64,000 bases of DNA from an uncultured Flammeovirgaceae bacterium (GTDB taxonomy: Bacteria > Bacteroidota > Bacteroidia > Cytophagales > Cyclobacteriaceae), in assembly GCA_937883755.1 (NCBI GenBank), contig CAKZYA010000016.1, positions 1-64,000 of the forward strand, read 5' to 3'. The notes beneath the pieces were generated by a model. That model was not told the origin of the DNA. It was given only the letters and a program-made list of their open reading frames with translations, and ran no database searches. Numbering within the stretch: the stretch's first letter is position 1; the number at the start of each line of letters is the position of its first letter. The translations under genes were made by a program, and so were the position numbers. Shown here one piece after another: positions 54,378 through 62,696 of the stretch.

Positions 54378-55439
54378 TCAGCTAGCCTCGGAAAAGTCTG
54401 TAAATAGTGACTCTATAATTTCTTCCTCTAACGGTTCATCCGCCCCGTAAATCACGATGCGGTAGCGAAATGTAACTGATTCTTGGGGTTCTAACATGAA
54501 GTTTAGCTCTTCTTTTCCTTCAGAAAACACTTTTTGCCCCAGCGGATTAGCCGCAAACAGACCGTAGCCTCGGGCGTGCCAATACGTAGGATAGCCTACG
54601 TTATTTGGATGATCCATCATTACAACTGAGACTGCTTCATCGCCAATCTTTCCCGCTAGATTTACCCACTTGGCACGGGTGCCCCACACCTCAGTTCCAC
54701 TTACTCCCACACTGCTATGGTACTGACCACTTACCCCTTCGTTTTCTAGTATCGCCTCATCGGCAGGATTTCCATTGGCACCCGTAAGCTTTACAGGTTT
54801 GTCTGAGGGATGTTCTAATGTTCGGGTTACTCGGATAGCCATCATTCCCTCTTTATTATCGTCAAAACTCACAGGTTGATCTTTTGCTTGTAGGGTAGTA
54901 ACCCGGTCTATAATGTAGGCTTCGTCCTTTTGGGAGAAATAGAAAGTAGTAATCTCGTCTAATAGTTTTTCTTGGTCAGGGGTCAGCCAATCGGCTGCTA
55001 CTTTTAGCTTCCCTACCTCCCCTCCTTCTACCTCCAAAATCTTACGGTGATGGATAGTACCGTAATGATCTCGCTTGTCTTCAGAGATTGCCTCCGAATT
55101 ATTCCAAAAGTCTAGCCCATTGACTTTACCATAGTTAAGCCATATACCCACATGGTGCGGATGGTCTACTCGCTCCCCTTCTTTAGAAATTAGTGGATAG
55201 GCTCTGGTTACAATCGTTCCCTGAGGCGTTGCAACCGGAAACAATACGGGCTTTTTAATCTCTTCTGGGTAGATATACGAGGTAAACAACTTACCATTGA
55301 TTGTAATGGACACTGATTTCTCAGCCGGATTTTCGGTAACCTTTACCTGAGCCTGAAGGGAGTATAACTGAGTAGTAATCAGTACAAAAACCAAAAGCCC
55401 GCAAAAAGCAGGCTCTGGCGATAGTTTAGGTAGTCGCAT
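54378..55439 (-). CDS. PmoA-like (DUF6807) secreted protein
   Basis: 353 residues. Signal segment ending ITTQLYSLQAQ. Family features: ITINGKLFTSYIYPEEIKKPVLFPVATPQGTIVTRAYPL, DHPHHVGIWLNYGKVNGLDFWN, GTIHHRKILEVEGGE, and later VVMMDHPNNVGYPTYWHARGYGLFAANPLGQKVFSEGKEELNF. This beta-sandwich family is widespread in carbohydrate gene clusters of Bacteroidota. Some members are annotated PmoA because of a misapplied methane-oxygenase name, which should not be taken literally. Four nt after the Gfo/Idh gene. Confidence 0.88.
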   Translation of the reverse strand: MRLPKLSPEPAFCGLLVFVLITTQLYSLQAQVKVTENPAEKSVSITINGKLFTSYIYPEEIKKPVLFPVATPQGTIVTRAYPLISKEGERVDHPHHVGIWLNYGKVNGLDFWNNSEAISEDKRDHYGTIHHRKILEVEGGEVGKLKVAADWLTPDQEKLLDEITTFYFSQKDEAYIIDRVTTLQAKDQPVSFDDNKEGMMAIRVTRTLEHPSDKPVKLTGANGNPADEAILENEGVSGQYHSSVGVSGTEVWGTRAKWVNLAGKIGDEAVSVVMMDHPNNVGYPTYWHARGYGLFAANPLGQKVFSEGKEELNFMLEPQESVTFRYRIVIYGADEPLEEEIIESLFTDFSEAS

Positions 55440-55443
55440 AGTA

Positions 55444-56778
55444 TTAGCTAGAAATAATCTCTTGGTCTTTGGAATTGAAGGTTACCCGTTTACCGGTATG
55501 CAGTGCTTGAGTAGTCATCAAATTAGCTACTGAGTGGTTGTAACCTACCCGAACCGGGGCATGGGTCTCTTTACGACTCCGAACACAATCCATCCAGTTT
55601 CGCATATGGTTAGAAGTCATGTTATCAGCTCCAGTGTTCGCGCTAGTTACCACCTTATCTCCCTTCAGTTCTTGCTCTTCTAAAAGGTTGGGTTCCATGC
55701 CCATTGCGGAGGCGTGGCGTTCGTTTAACCCTCCGTCGGGCGTAATCATATTGGTTTTGAGGTTGAGCGTTCCGGCATTTGAATAATAAATCTCCTTGGT
55801 TCCGCCTTCAGAGTTGGTAAAGCGAGACGAGTACACTACCTGGAAACCTTCGTTCGGATTATCATCCGGGCCGTAGTCAAATACCGCAGTCATAGTATCA
55901 GGATTTTCCCGGCCATCTTTCCAGAGATAAATACCGCCGTTGGCCGCTACGCTACGCGGATGGTCGTAGCCTGAGAACCAGTGAACGGTATCAATCTGGT
56001 GCGACATCCACTGACCAGGGATTCCGGAAGAATAAGGCCAGAACAAACGGTACTCTAAATACTTACGAGGATCCCACTCCACTTTAGGTCGGTTCATTAG
56101 ATAACGATCCCAATCCGTATCTTCCTTTTTGATAGAAGCTACTAGATCAGGTAATCGCCAACGACCAGGTTGATTTACGTTCCAGGTCATATTTACCATT
56201 ACGACGTCGCCAAACTTACCGGATTTTATGAATTTCTCCGCGGCGTGATAATTACTCCCACTTCGACGTTGGGAGCCAATCTGAATAATACGGTCAGATG
56301 CTTCGGCTGTCTCCAGAATTTTTTTATTGTCCTCCATTGACTCGGCCAGTGGTTTTTCAATGTAAGCATCGCAACCGTTTTCAATAGCTTCTACTCCGTG
56401 CAATGCGTGCTGAAAATCAGCCGTACTGATGATCACAGCATCTACTTTGCTCTTTTCGTACAACTCCTCGTTGTTACGCGCCAAATCTACTTTCTTGATC
56501 CCTTTCTCTTCCATGTAGGCTTGAGCCTCATCGCGCCGACGGTTCCAGATATCGGAAACTCCCACAATCTCAAAATTCATTTCTTCGGCGTGATTCATAA
56601 AGGCAGGAATCAGTGAGCCTCGGCAACGATTAGAGAACCCAACAATTCCGACTCGCACCCGATCATTTGCCCCGAGAATACGTCCGTAGCTTCGGGCTGA
56701 GAAAGCGGTACTTAAGCCTACGGCTCCCAAGGCTGATTTCTTGATAAAATCTCTACGATTGCTGTTTAAGTTATTCAT
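55444..56778 (-). CDS. Gfo/Idh/MocA-family oxidoreductase, Tat-exported
   Basis: 444 residues. Twin-arginine-type start NSNRRDFIKKSALGAVGLSTAFSARSYGRIL. NAD(P) fold VRVGIVGFSNRCRGSLI, then the EKPL motif in CDAYIEKPLAESMEDNK and the substrate-domain motif GQWMSHQIDTVHWFSGYDHP. Enzymes of this type oxidise or isomerise sugars, for example via 3-keto intermediates. In a cluster with DUF1080, whose founding activity is on 3-keto-glycosides. Confidence 0.9.
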   Translation of the reverse strand: MNNLNSNRRDFIKKSALGAVGLSTAFSARSYGRILGANDRVRVGIVGFSNRCRGSLIPAFMNHAEEMNFEIVGVSDIWNRRRDEAQAYMEEKGIKKVDLARNNEELYEKSKVDAVIISTADFQHALHGVEAIENGCDAYIEKPLAESMEDNKKILETAEASDRIIQIGSQRRSGSNYHAAEKFIKSGKFGDVVMVNMTWNVNQPGRWRLPDLVASIKKEDTDWDRYLMNRPKVEWDPRKYLEYRLFWPYSSGIPGQWMSHQIDTVHWFSGYDHPRSVAANGGIYLWKDGRENPDTMTAVFDYGPDDNPNEGFQVVYSSRFTNSEGGTKEIYYSNAGTLNLKTNMITPDGGLNERHASAMGMEPNLLEEQELKGDKVVTSANTGADNMTSNHMRNWMDCVRSRKETHAPVRVGYNHSVANLMTTQALHTGKRVTFNSKDQEIISS

Positions 56779-56824
56779 GATCTATTTTTTGTTAGTTGTC
56801 AAAATTTGGTGTTGGTATATGCTC

Positions 56825-56898
56825 AGGTGTTCACGTGTTTTAGTATATATGAGTCGGTCATTACAAGAACACCCGAAGACATTAACACATGAACACAT
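56825..56898. repeat. Octad-type palindrome B (DUF1080 / Gfo/Idh spacer)
   Basis: Left arm of 8-bp units such as AGGTGTTC, ACGTGTTT (56825-56848). Right arm of 8-bp units such as TAACACAT, GAACACAT (56867-56898). The arms are complementary; the right arm ends 3 nt before the DUF1080 stop codon. It shares its left core with the palindrome at 26342-26394. Confidence 0.75.
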
Positions 56899-56901
56899 CG
56901 G

Positions 56902-57720
56902 TTATGAGGCTGGCAGTTCTCGAACTTTGATGTTTTTGAAATACACTAGGTCGCCGTGGTCTTGGAGCAAGATGTGACCACTTTCGGCCATACCAAAGTT
57001 CTCCCACTTCTCATATTTACTGTTTTGTACCAAATTGTTGTATTCATCACTGCCCCGCTCGTATTCTAGCACTTTTTCACCGTTCAGATAATGCTCTACC
57101 TTATTGCCTTGCACTACTAGGCGAGCGGTATTCCACTCACCAATACCTTTAAAAGGTTTGCTCTCAGGCGCCCCTTTTAGATCGTATAGAGAAGCTAAAG
57201 TGCGAGTGCCTCCCCCGTTATTACCTTTCTTAGCATCGGGATGCTTTTCATCATCCAATAGTTGGTATTCTAAACCGATAGCCGATGCTCCCGAATTATA
57301 GCCTTCAGTAACGAAGTATTTTATACCACTATTGGCTCCCTCAGTCAGCTTAAAATCCACCTGAAACTCAAAGTTGGAATATTCGTTCTCGGTCACAATA
57401 TCGCCCCCATTCTGGGATTCGGCTCCGTCGGAAGCCAGAACCATTAACTCTCCGTCTTCAATTTTCCAGCCTTGCTCAGGAAAAGCATCTTTATGCGCCC
57501 CTCGCCAGTTCTCAGTGGATTGACCATCGAACAGTAATGTCCAACCTTCCTGCCGCTCCTGCTCAGTTAAGGTATTATCACTAGTCTCTTCTACCACTGT
57601 TGTCATCTCGGCAGTAGTAGTTTCTTCTTCAGTCGTTTCAGATGAGTTGTTAGAGGTAGGTCCGCAACTGTACAGAAAAAATAGTGCGATACCTAACATA
57701 AAAAAAGTTCTCATAGTCAT
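56902..57720 (-). CDS. DUF1080 lipoprotein (3-keto-disaccharide hydrolase family)
   Basis: 272 residues. Lipobox FLYSC ([19 protein letters not shown]), a Ser/Thr/Glu-rich spacer to about 60, then the concanavalin-like domain: [119 protein letters not shown]. The family includes hydrolases of 3-keto-glycosides. It fits the neighbouring oxidoreductases. Confidence 0.92.
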   Translation of the reverse strand: MTMRTFFMLGIALFFLYSCGPTSNNSSETTEEETTTAEMTTVVEETSDNTLTEQERQEGWTLLFDGQSTENWRGAHKDAFPEQGWKIEDGELMVLASDGAESQNGGDIVTENEYSNFEFQVDFKLTEGANSGIKYFVTEGYNSGASAIGLEYQLLDDEKHPDAKKGNNGGGTRTLASLYDLKGAPESKPFKGIGEWNTARLVVQGNKVEHYLNGEKVLEYERGSDEYNNLVQNSKYEKWENFGMAESGHILLQDHGDLVYFKNIKVRELPAS

Positions 57721-57736
57721 TATGGTTAAATTGTTG

Positions 57737-57757
57737 ATCCCAAATCACGTTTGGGAT
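57737..57757. repeat. Hairpin upstream of the DUF1080 gene
   Basis: ATCCCAAA (57737-57744), loop TCACG, TTTGGGAT (57750-57757), a perfect 8-bp stem 17 nt before the DUF1080 ATG. Not followed by a T run. Around it AAATTG is repeated at 7-bp spacing, but no matching complementary arm is present. Confidence 0.5.
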
Positions 57758-57855
57758 ATGTTGATGATTGTTAAATTGCTGAATTGTTTTCCGGTCGAAC
57801 GGATTACCGCCCAGCCGGAATGAAAGTTGTTGAAGTTATCGTTAATTTTCACCTT

Positions 57856-59256
57856 TTACCCCGCTACCTGCCCAAACAGTCCTTGATAATGATCCGACAT
57901 CTGAAAAATACCTCCGCTCTTTTGGTAAAAATTTTCGCCTAATCTAAAGACTCCATCCTGCGCTTTTACCCAATCAGCATCTGCATACGGATGATAGGAA
58001 AGCATCTCCTGCCAATCACGATAGTTTTGGTGCCCGTTGTTTTCCATTAGCCCCATGCCCGGAAATTCATCCCAAGCGGCTAGTCGGGCGGCTACGTTTT
58101 TGTTCCAATCTACCAGAATTGGATTCACCGTCAGGTCAGCACATAGGCAAGGGATATTTTGCTCATGGGCAACCTTTGCCATTTTCAGCGTCATGCTTAG
58201 TGTTTTAGCAATTGGCTTCAACGCTACTGCACTGTACCCCATCTGAATACGAGTGATTACATCTTCTTCGGTATGCGCACTTTCATCGGCCGCCACTCTC
58301 ACTTCCACATCATCTACATGAGATTCGTTTTCTTCCGGAAAAGGTTCTTCCACTACTACAATCTGATCAAAAGCACCGATTTTCTGGGCATGATCAAGCA
58401 ACTCCAGTAGCGAATCCTTCTCTTCGTAACGCCCATTCATATCAAAGTAATAGGGAATTTTACCATCAGCCGTGTAGGCGGTTTCGCCCTGACCGATCGT
58501 CTGATGAATTTCAGTCAGTTTAGCTTTGTCCTTGTCCAGCATTTCCCGTTGGGTACCCGGATGCCCTAGTTTAATTTTCAGGAAAAAGTACCCTTCATCA
58601 GCGAGTTCTTTCATTTGCGATACCGGAGTAGCGAAAGAAAACGAAGGAACACTGACTACTCCTTCGTGTCGATGCGATAACGCTGGACGGTACGCTTCAG
58701 GAATCATAGTATCAAAGTCAGAAATGCCATTCTCATAAGCGTAAAGTAGCCAAGCAGCGTTGTCAACCGCTACTAATGCATTCAACGCAAATGTTTTTCG
58801 CAAATCTGGATTATCAGTAATCTTTTTACCGTAGGCGTAGACTTCTTCTAGAATATTTTCCTGAAGATCAATAGGAGTAGTAAAAGATTGCCCCTTAGCT
58901 AGTTGGACTCCCTTTTCGGTCATAGCATACATCAACGCATTACCACCGCTTTCGGAATGATTAAGAAATATCTGAGCATCCGACCAAAGCGTATTTTGTG
59001 TACCTAAGCCCACACTATGTTTTCCTGATGAACTCTGCATCCGAGCTACGGCTTGCCATACATCAGTCATGTAACCTCCTTTAAATCCGTAAGGAGTAGC
59101 GAGTGGTTCCCGCTCGAAAGTAGAGCTTACCTGATCTATCGTAATTTTTTTGGGAGATACCGACGAAAAAGTAGCAGGAGACATAGACGCAAAAGGAAGT
59201 AGACTAGCAGCAGCGGATGACTGCTGAAGAAACTGCCGACGGTTAAGTTGTATCAT
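57856..59256 (-). CDS. Enolase-superfamily (mandelate racemase/muconate cycloisomerase-like) enzyme, Tat-type signal
   Basis: 466 residues from ATG 59256, where the twin-arginine signal MIQLNRRQFLQQSSAAASLLPF begins. Catalytic pattern: KxK in YFFLKIKLGHPG, DxN in YFDMNGRYE, Glu in VVVEEPFPEEN, Asp/Glu in VAADESAH, second Lys in ALKPIAKTLS. This is the Lys-Lys arrangement of the muconate-cycloisomerase/dipeptide-epimerase subgroup. The substrate is unknown; export suggests a periplasmic sugar acid or dipeptide. Confidence 0.85.
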   Translation of the reverse strand: MIQLNRRQFLQQSSAAASLLPFASMSPATFSSVSPKKITIDQVSSTFEREPLATPYGFKGGYMTDVWQAVARMQSSSGKHSVGLGTQNTLWSDAQIFLNHSESGGNALMYAMTEKGVQLAKGQSFTTPIDLQENILEEVYAYGKKITDNPDLRKTFALNALVAVDNAAWLLYAYENGISDFDTMIPEAYRPALSHRHEGVVSVPSFSFATPVSQMKELADEGYFFLKIKLGHPGTQREMLDKDKAKLTEIHQTIGQGETAYTADGKIPYYFDMNGRYEEKDSLLELLDHAQKIGAFDQIVVVEEPFPEENESHVDDVEVRVAADESAHTEEDVITRIQMGYSAVALKPIAKTLSMTLKMAKVAHEQNIPCLCADLTVNPILVDWNKNVAARLAAWDEFPGMGLMENNGHQNYRDWQEMLSYHPYADADWVKAQDGVFRLGENFYQKSGGIFQMSDHYQGLFGQVAG

Positions 59257-59413
59257 AAATAGGGAACTGTCCTCGAAAATACAAAACCCACCCTCATTGT
59301 CCAAATTCCTTATGCAATCCGTTGCAAAACTTCATAAAACAGACACTATTAGTACGTCTCTAATTATGTAGTGACTGTGATGCACCTACTCCAAACAGAA
59401 AGATAGAAAAAGA

Positions 59414-60511
59414 TTACCCTGCATCTTTCACACAGCGAAAGCCAAGATGCTCCTGACCGGAATCTACCGCAGTAGCCATACGGGCGGAGGGTCTATAATT
59501 AGAGCAATACTGATCACTGCACAGATACGAACCACCTTTGATGACCCGCTTCGGAGTGAAAGGTTCTTGAGGATCGTAGCTTTGCTCAGGCCCAGTAGGG
59601 TTGCGACATATGGTGATTTTACTTTGTTGCGAATGGGTATCGGGGCGATACCAGTCAGAACTCCACTCCCACACGTTACCGATAATATCGTATAGCCCAT
59701 ACTTATTCGGTGGAAAGCTTTTAAAAGGAGACGCACTAGCAAAGCCATCAATGCTTACATTTTTATGCGGAAAATCTCCTTGAAAAAAGTTAGCTAAATA
59801 CTTACCGGAAGGGGTCAGTTCATCACCCCAAGCAAAAGCTTGCCCAGTAGTACCTCCCTGAGCAGCAAATTCATACTCTGCCTCGGTAGGAAGTCGCTTA
59901 CCAGCCCAGTCAGCGTAAGCCTGAGCGTCTTCATAGGCAATATGTGTGACCGGAAAATTATCTTTTCCTTTGATAGAACTGTCGGGGCCTTTGGGTTGTC
60001 GCCAGTTTGCCCCAATCTTCCACGACCACCACTGTGAGTAATCATGCAACGGAACAGCGTGGTTAGGCGGGTCAAAGATTAAAGAGCCAGGTTGCAGTAC
60101 TTCGTCCGGCGGTTTAGGGGTACCGGGCGGTAATTGCTTCTTCATCTCTTCCCAATTGATGGGACGCTCGGCTACGGTTACATACCCGGTTGCTTCGGCA
60201 AACTCGCGAAATTCAGCGTTGGTCACTTCGTGGGTATCCATCCAGAAACCAGATACTTCTACTGTATAAGCTGGCCCTTCCACCTCAGTAGCTGTTTCGT
60301 GGTCGCTACCCATGATAAATTGCCCGCCTGGAATCCATACCATGCCTTCTGGAGCTTCTCCAGCAGGCTTAGCTGAAGTGAGCACACTGGTTTCAGAAAC
60401 GGCTTTCTCGGTAGGCGAACTAGCCGACGTTTCACTTTGCTTTTTACTTTCGGTCTGGCAAGAGGATAAAAAAAGACTAATTAAAAAAACAAATAGGGCA
60501 GATAATTTCAT
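59414..60511 (-). CDS. Formylglycine-generating-enzyme-type (SUMF) lipoprotein
   Basis: 365 residues. Lipobox LSSC (Cys18). The FGE-sulfatase domain begins at about 55 (MVWIPGGQFIMGSDHE) with VTNAEFREFAEATGYVTVAERP, RLPTEAEYEFAAQGG, YDIIGNVWEWSSDWYRP and ends RVIKGGSYLCSDQYCSNYRPSARM. The two cysteines Cys331 and Cys336 match the copper-binding catalytic pair of true formylglycine-generating enzymes. In that case it would activate a sulfatase, but none is in this window. Many paralogues in Bacteroidota lost this pair and have other roles; this one kept it. Confidence 0.88.
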   Translation of the reverse strand: MKLSALFVFLISLFLSSCQTESKKQSETSASSPTEKAVSETSVLTSAKPAGEAPEGMVWIPGGQFIMGSDHETATEVEGPAYTVEVSGFWMDTHEVTNAEFREFAEATGYVTVAERPINWEEMKKQLPPGTPKPPDEVLQPGSLIFDPPNHAVPLHDYSQWWSWKIGANWRQPKGPDSSIKGKDNFPVTHIAYEDAQAYADWAGKRLPTEAEYEFAAQGGTTGQAFAWGDELTPSGKYLANFFQGDFPHKNVSIDGFASASPFKSFPPNKYGLYDIIGNVWEWSSDWYRPDTHSQQSKITICRNPTGPEQSYDPQEPFTPKRVIKGGSYLCSDQYCSNYRPSARMATAVDSGQEHLGFRCVKDAG

Positions 60512-60632
60512 TGTCGGTTGTTTTCGGTAGTATGGATCAGCAAGGTAGCAAATGTGGGAGCTTTACTCAAGGATATCGTTACCCTAACAGCAGTTTGTAA
60601 ATGAAGCGTTCAATTTAATTGCTATCTCCTTA

Positions 60633-60838
60633 TCAGAAACTAAATGGGAAATCATCTATCTTTATCAGTCTAGGTGGGCCACCTCCTTGTAGGTGTGATT
60701 CTAAGTATATCTCCACAAATTTTTCGTTTGTGTTTTGTCGATATAATAGGTGTACCAACTAACTTCATCAATTTTTACTACTTTAAGTTGCCTGATCCTT
60801 TCTTTAGCTTCTTTACCATAGTAATAGTCTTTGCTCAT
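60633..60838 (-). pseudogene. Imm27-like immunity gene, frameshifted
   Basis: ATG 60838 opens a 45-codon frame (MSKDYYYGKEAKERIRQLKV... ending TKNLWRYT) that stops at 60701. Adding one G at the GG near 60713 (TTGTGG-AGATA to TTGTGGGAGATA) joins it to the other frame, giving a 68-residue protein with SWYTYYIDKTQTKNLWEIY and LESHLQGGGPPRLIKIDDF, ending at TGA 60633-60635. The pattern W-x-T-x-Y-x-D...W-E-x-x-Y-x-x-S-x-x-x-GGGPPxL is that of the Imm27 immunity family. No toxin gene is adjacent. One missing base in a G run could also be a sequencing error. Confidence 0.6.
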
Positions 60839-60903
60839 ATTACCTATCTATATACTGTAAATACGTAATTGGTTTAGAAATCATCCTGTACAAAACTTGT
60901 AAC

Positions 60904-61890
60904 TCAGACGAACACCCATTCCCCAATACGAGCCGATTCAAAGAGTGCATCCAGCACCCGCATATTGTTGATAGCATCAGAGGGAGGGGTTGGAACGGAG
61001 GTGTCTTCCCGGATAGCTCGGGCAAGAGCCTCGAACTCACAAATATACTGGTCAGTAGGTTCAGTCTGCACCTCACGGGTTCCTACACTAGTAGTCACGA
61101 TTACTTTAGCCGGCATATCAGCCGGAGTATTGAAGGGGATTTCAATAGAAATGACTCCACTACTGCCGTGCACATCTACTCGCTGGTAAGGAAAAACCTG
61201 AGTGCCTACGGTAAACTGTGCCCGTGCTCCGCCAAAATCTAATGTACCTGATGACAGCACATCCGTTTTAAATGAATCATCTTCGCTAACCAGGCTAAGC
61301 ACCCGCTGAGGTTCGCTCTGTAATAAAAAACGACTGACGGATACCGCATAACAACCAATATCATACAAAGCCCCTCCCCCCTTATTGGATTGGTTACGAA
61401 TATTACCGGGGTCGGCATTATTGTAGCCGAAAAAGGTTTGTACGAGATGTACATTCCCAATTTCTCGCATCCTGATTAACTCTAGTACATGCTGCCACTG
61501 GGGGTGAAAGCGGTACATAAAAGCTTCCATCACTTTTACTCCCTTAGACTCGGCGTAGTCTACAGCTTCTTTAGCCTCGTTGGCCGATAGGGCGATGGGT
61601 TTTTCACAAAGAATATGCTTGCCAGCATCGGCAGCTTTCTTTATCCATTCGGCATGAACATGGTTAGGCAAAGGAATGTATACTGCCTTAATAGTTTCAT
61701 CGGCCAGTAGTTCTTCGTAGGAACCATAAGCATTTGTAATTCCGTAAGTATCGGCTGCCTCTTGAGACCGTTCTAACGATCGTGAAGCAATTCCATCCCA
61801 ACGTATCAGAGAAGATTTAGCGGTTGGGATAGCAATTTTCTTTTTAAAAAAGCCGGAGACTCCAAGTACTCCAAATGATACTGGTTGCAT
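60904..61890 (-). CDS. Gfo/Idh/MocA-family oxidoreductase, cytosolic
   Basis: About 328 residues from ATG 61890 (an upstream TTG is less likely). NAD(P) fold VSFGVLGVSGFFKKKIAIPT, EKP motif GKHILCEKPIALSANEAK, and substrate helix GGGALYDIGCYAVSVSRFLL with the catalytic Asp/His-type region. Unlike the paralogue at 55444 it has no Tat signal. Resembles xylose/glucose-fructose-type dehydrogenases; substrate unknown. It follows a gene-poor stretch with the Imm27-like remnant. Confidence 0.9.
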   Translation of the reverse strand: MQPVSFGVLGVSGFFKKKIAIPTAKSSLIRWDGIASRSLERSQEAADTYGITNAYGSYEELLADETIKAVYIPLPNHVHAEWIKKAADAGKHILCEKPIALSANEAKEAVDYAESKGVKVMEAFMYRFHPQWQHVLELIRMREIGNVHLVQTFFGYNNADPGNIRNQSNKGGGALYDIGCYAVSVSRFLLQSEPQRVLSLVSEDDSFKTDVLSSGTLDFGGARAQFTVGTQVFPYQRVDVHGSSGVISIEIPFNTPADMPAKVIVTTSVGTREVQTEPTDQYICEFEALARAIREDTSVPTPPSDAINNMRVLDALFESARIGEWVFV

Positions 61891-61905
61891 AGGTTTTGGT
61901 ATTCT

Positions 61906-61967
61906 AAGTTTCAAGTTTGGAGTTACTCAAATTAACGCTAAACCCCAAACTGTGAACTCAAAACAAG
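61906..61967. repeat. Heptad-repeat palindrome 9 (divergent spacer)
   Basis: Left arm of 7-bp units such as AAGTTTC, AAGTTTG (61906-61926), 13-nt centre, right arm such as AAACTGT, GAACTCA (61940-61967), complementary to the left. Unlike the others it lies between two divergent starts (61890 and 62008), not beside a stop codon. Confidence 0.75.
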
Positions 61968-62007
61968 GATACCTTAACACTATGACACAATAATACTATA
62001 TTGCATT

Positions 62008-62658
62008 ATGTCATTACACTACGTTAGCCAAAAGCCTCGCGTCGCTTCTAAAAACCCTCCATTGATGATACTGTTACACGGTTTAGGGAGTAACGAACAA
62101 GATTTATTTTCATTTGCCCCTTTGCTAGACCCTCGTTACTTGATTATCAGTGTGCGAGCGCCTCTCTCTTACGGCTACGGCGGATATGCCTGGTTTAATA
62201 TTGATTTTTCTAAGGGTATTCCTCAGCCTAATATTGAAGAAGTTCAACAAGCCCAGCAACAGTTTTCTGGCTTTTTAGATGAGATCATGCAAGAATTTCA
62301 GCCTAACGTTGGCCATGTATACCTCGTAGGTTTTAGTCAGGGAGCTATTATGAGCTACGCTACGGCATTTACCTATCCCAAGAAGATTAGTGGACTCGTT
62401 GCCATGAGTGGTTATATCCTTCAGGAAACTACTCCCTCAGACGGGATAACTTCAGCCCATCACGATCTCAAGATTTTTGCTACTCATGGTACGCAAGACC
62501 CCGTGTTACCATTTTTTTTAGGTCGCTCAGCAGCTGATTATCTTCAGCAACACCAATTTAGCTACGAATTCAAAGAATATGCTATGGCTCATGAAGTGAA
62601 TCAAGCCTGCTTTTCTGATGTGAAAAATTGGTTAGATCAACGAGTAGCAGATTTGTAA
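62008..62658 (+). CDS. Phospholipase/carboxylesterase-family alpha/beta hydrolase
   Basis: 216 residues, no signal peptide. Oxyanion region LILLHGLGSNEQDLF-like (LMILLHGLGSNEQDLF), nucleophile elbow YLVGFSQGAIMS (Ser of GFSQG), Asp in GTQDPVLP, His in YAMAHEVN. Size and motifs fit the dienelactone-hydrolase/carboxylesterase group (YpfH/EstA-like). Acts on short esters in the cytosol. Confidence 0.92.
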   Translation: MSLHYVSQKPRVASKNPPLMILLHGLGSNEQDLFSFAPLLDPRYLIISVRAPLSYGYGGYAWFNIDFSKGIPQPNIEEVQQAQQQFSGFLDEIMQEFQPNVGHVYLVGFSQGAIMSYATAFTYPKKISGLVAMSGYILQETTPSDGITSAHHDLKIFATHGTQDPVLPFFLGRSAADYLQQHQFSYEFKEYAMAHEVNQACFSDVKNWLDQRVADL

Positions 62659-62696
62659 GGCGTTCAGAGCTACATGAATACAAAAGAACAATAGCA

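Noticed and set aside
59464-60376. Several open frames of 60-95 codons on both strands over the FGE-like gene.
   Set aside because: They overlap a strong, motif-rich gene in other frames and have arginine- and serine-rich shadow composition.
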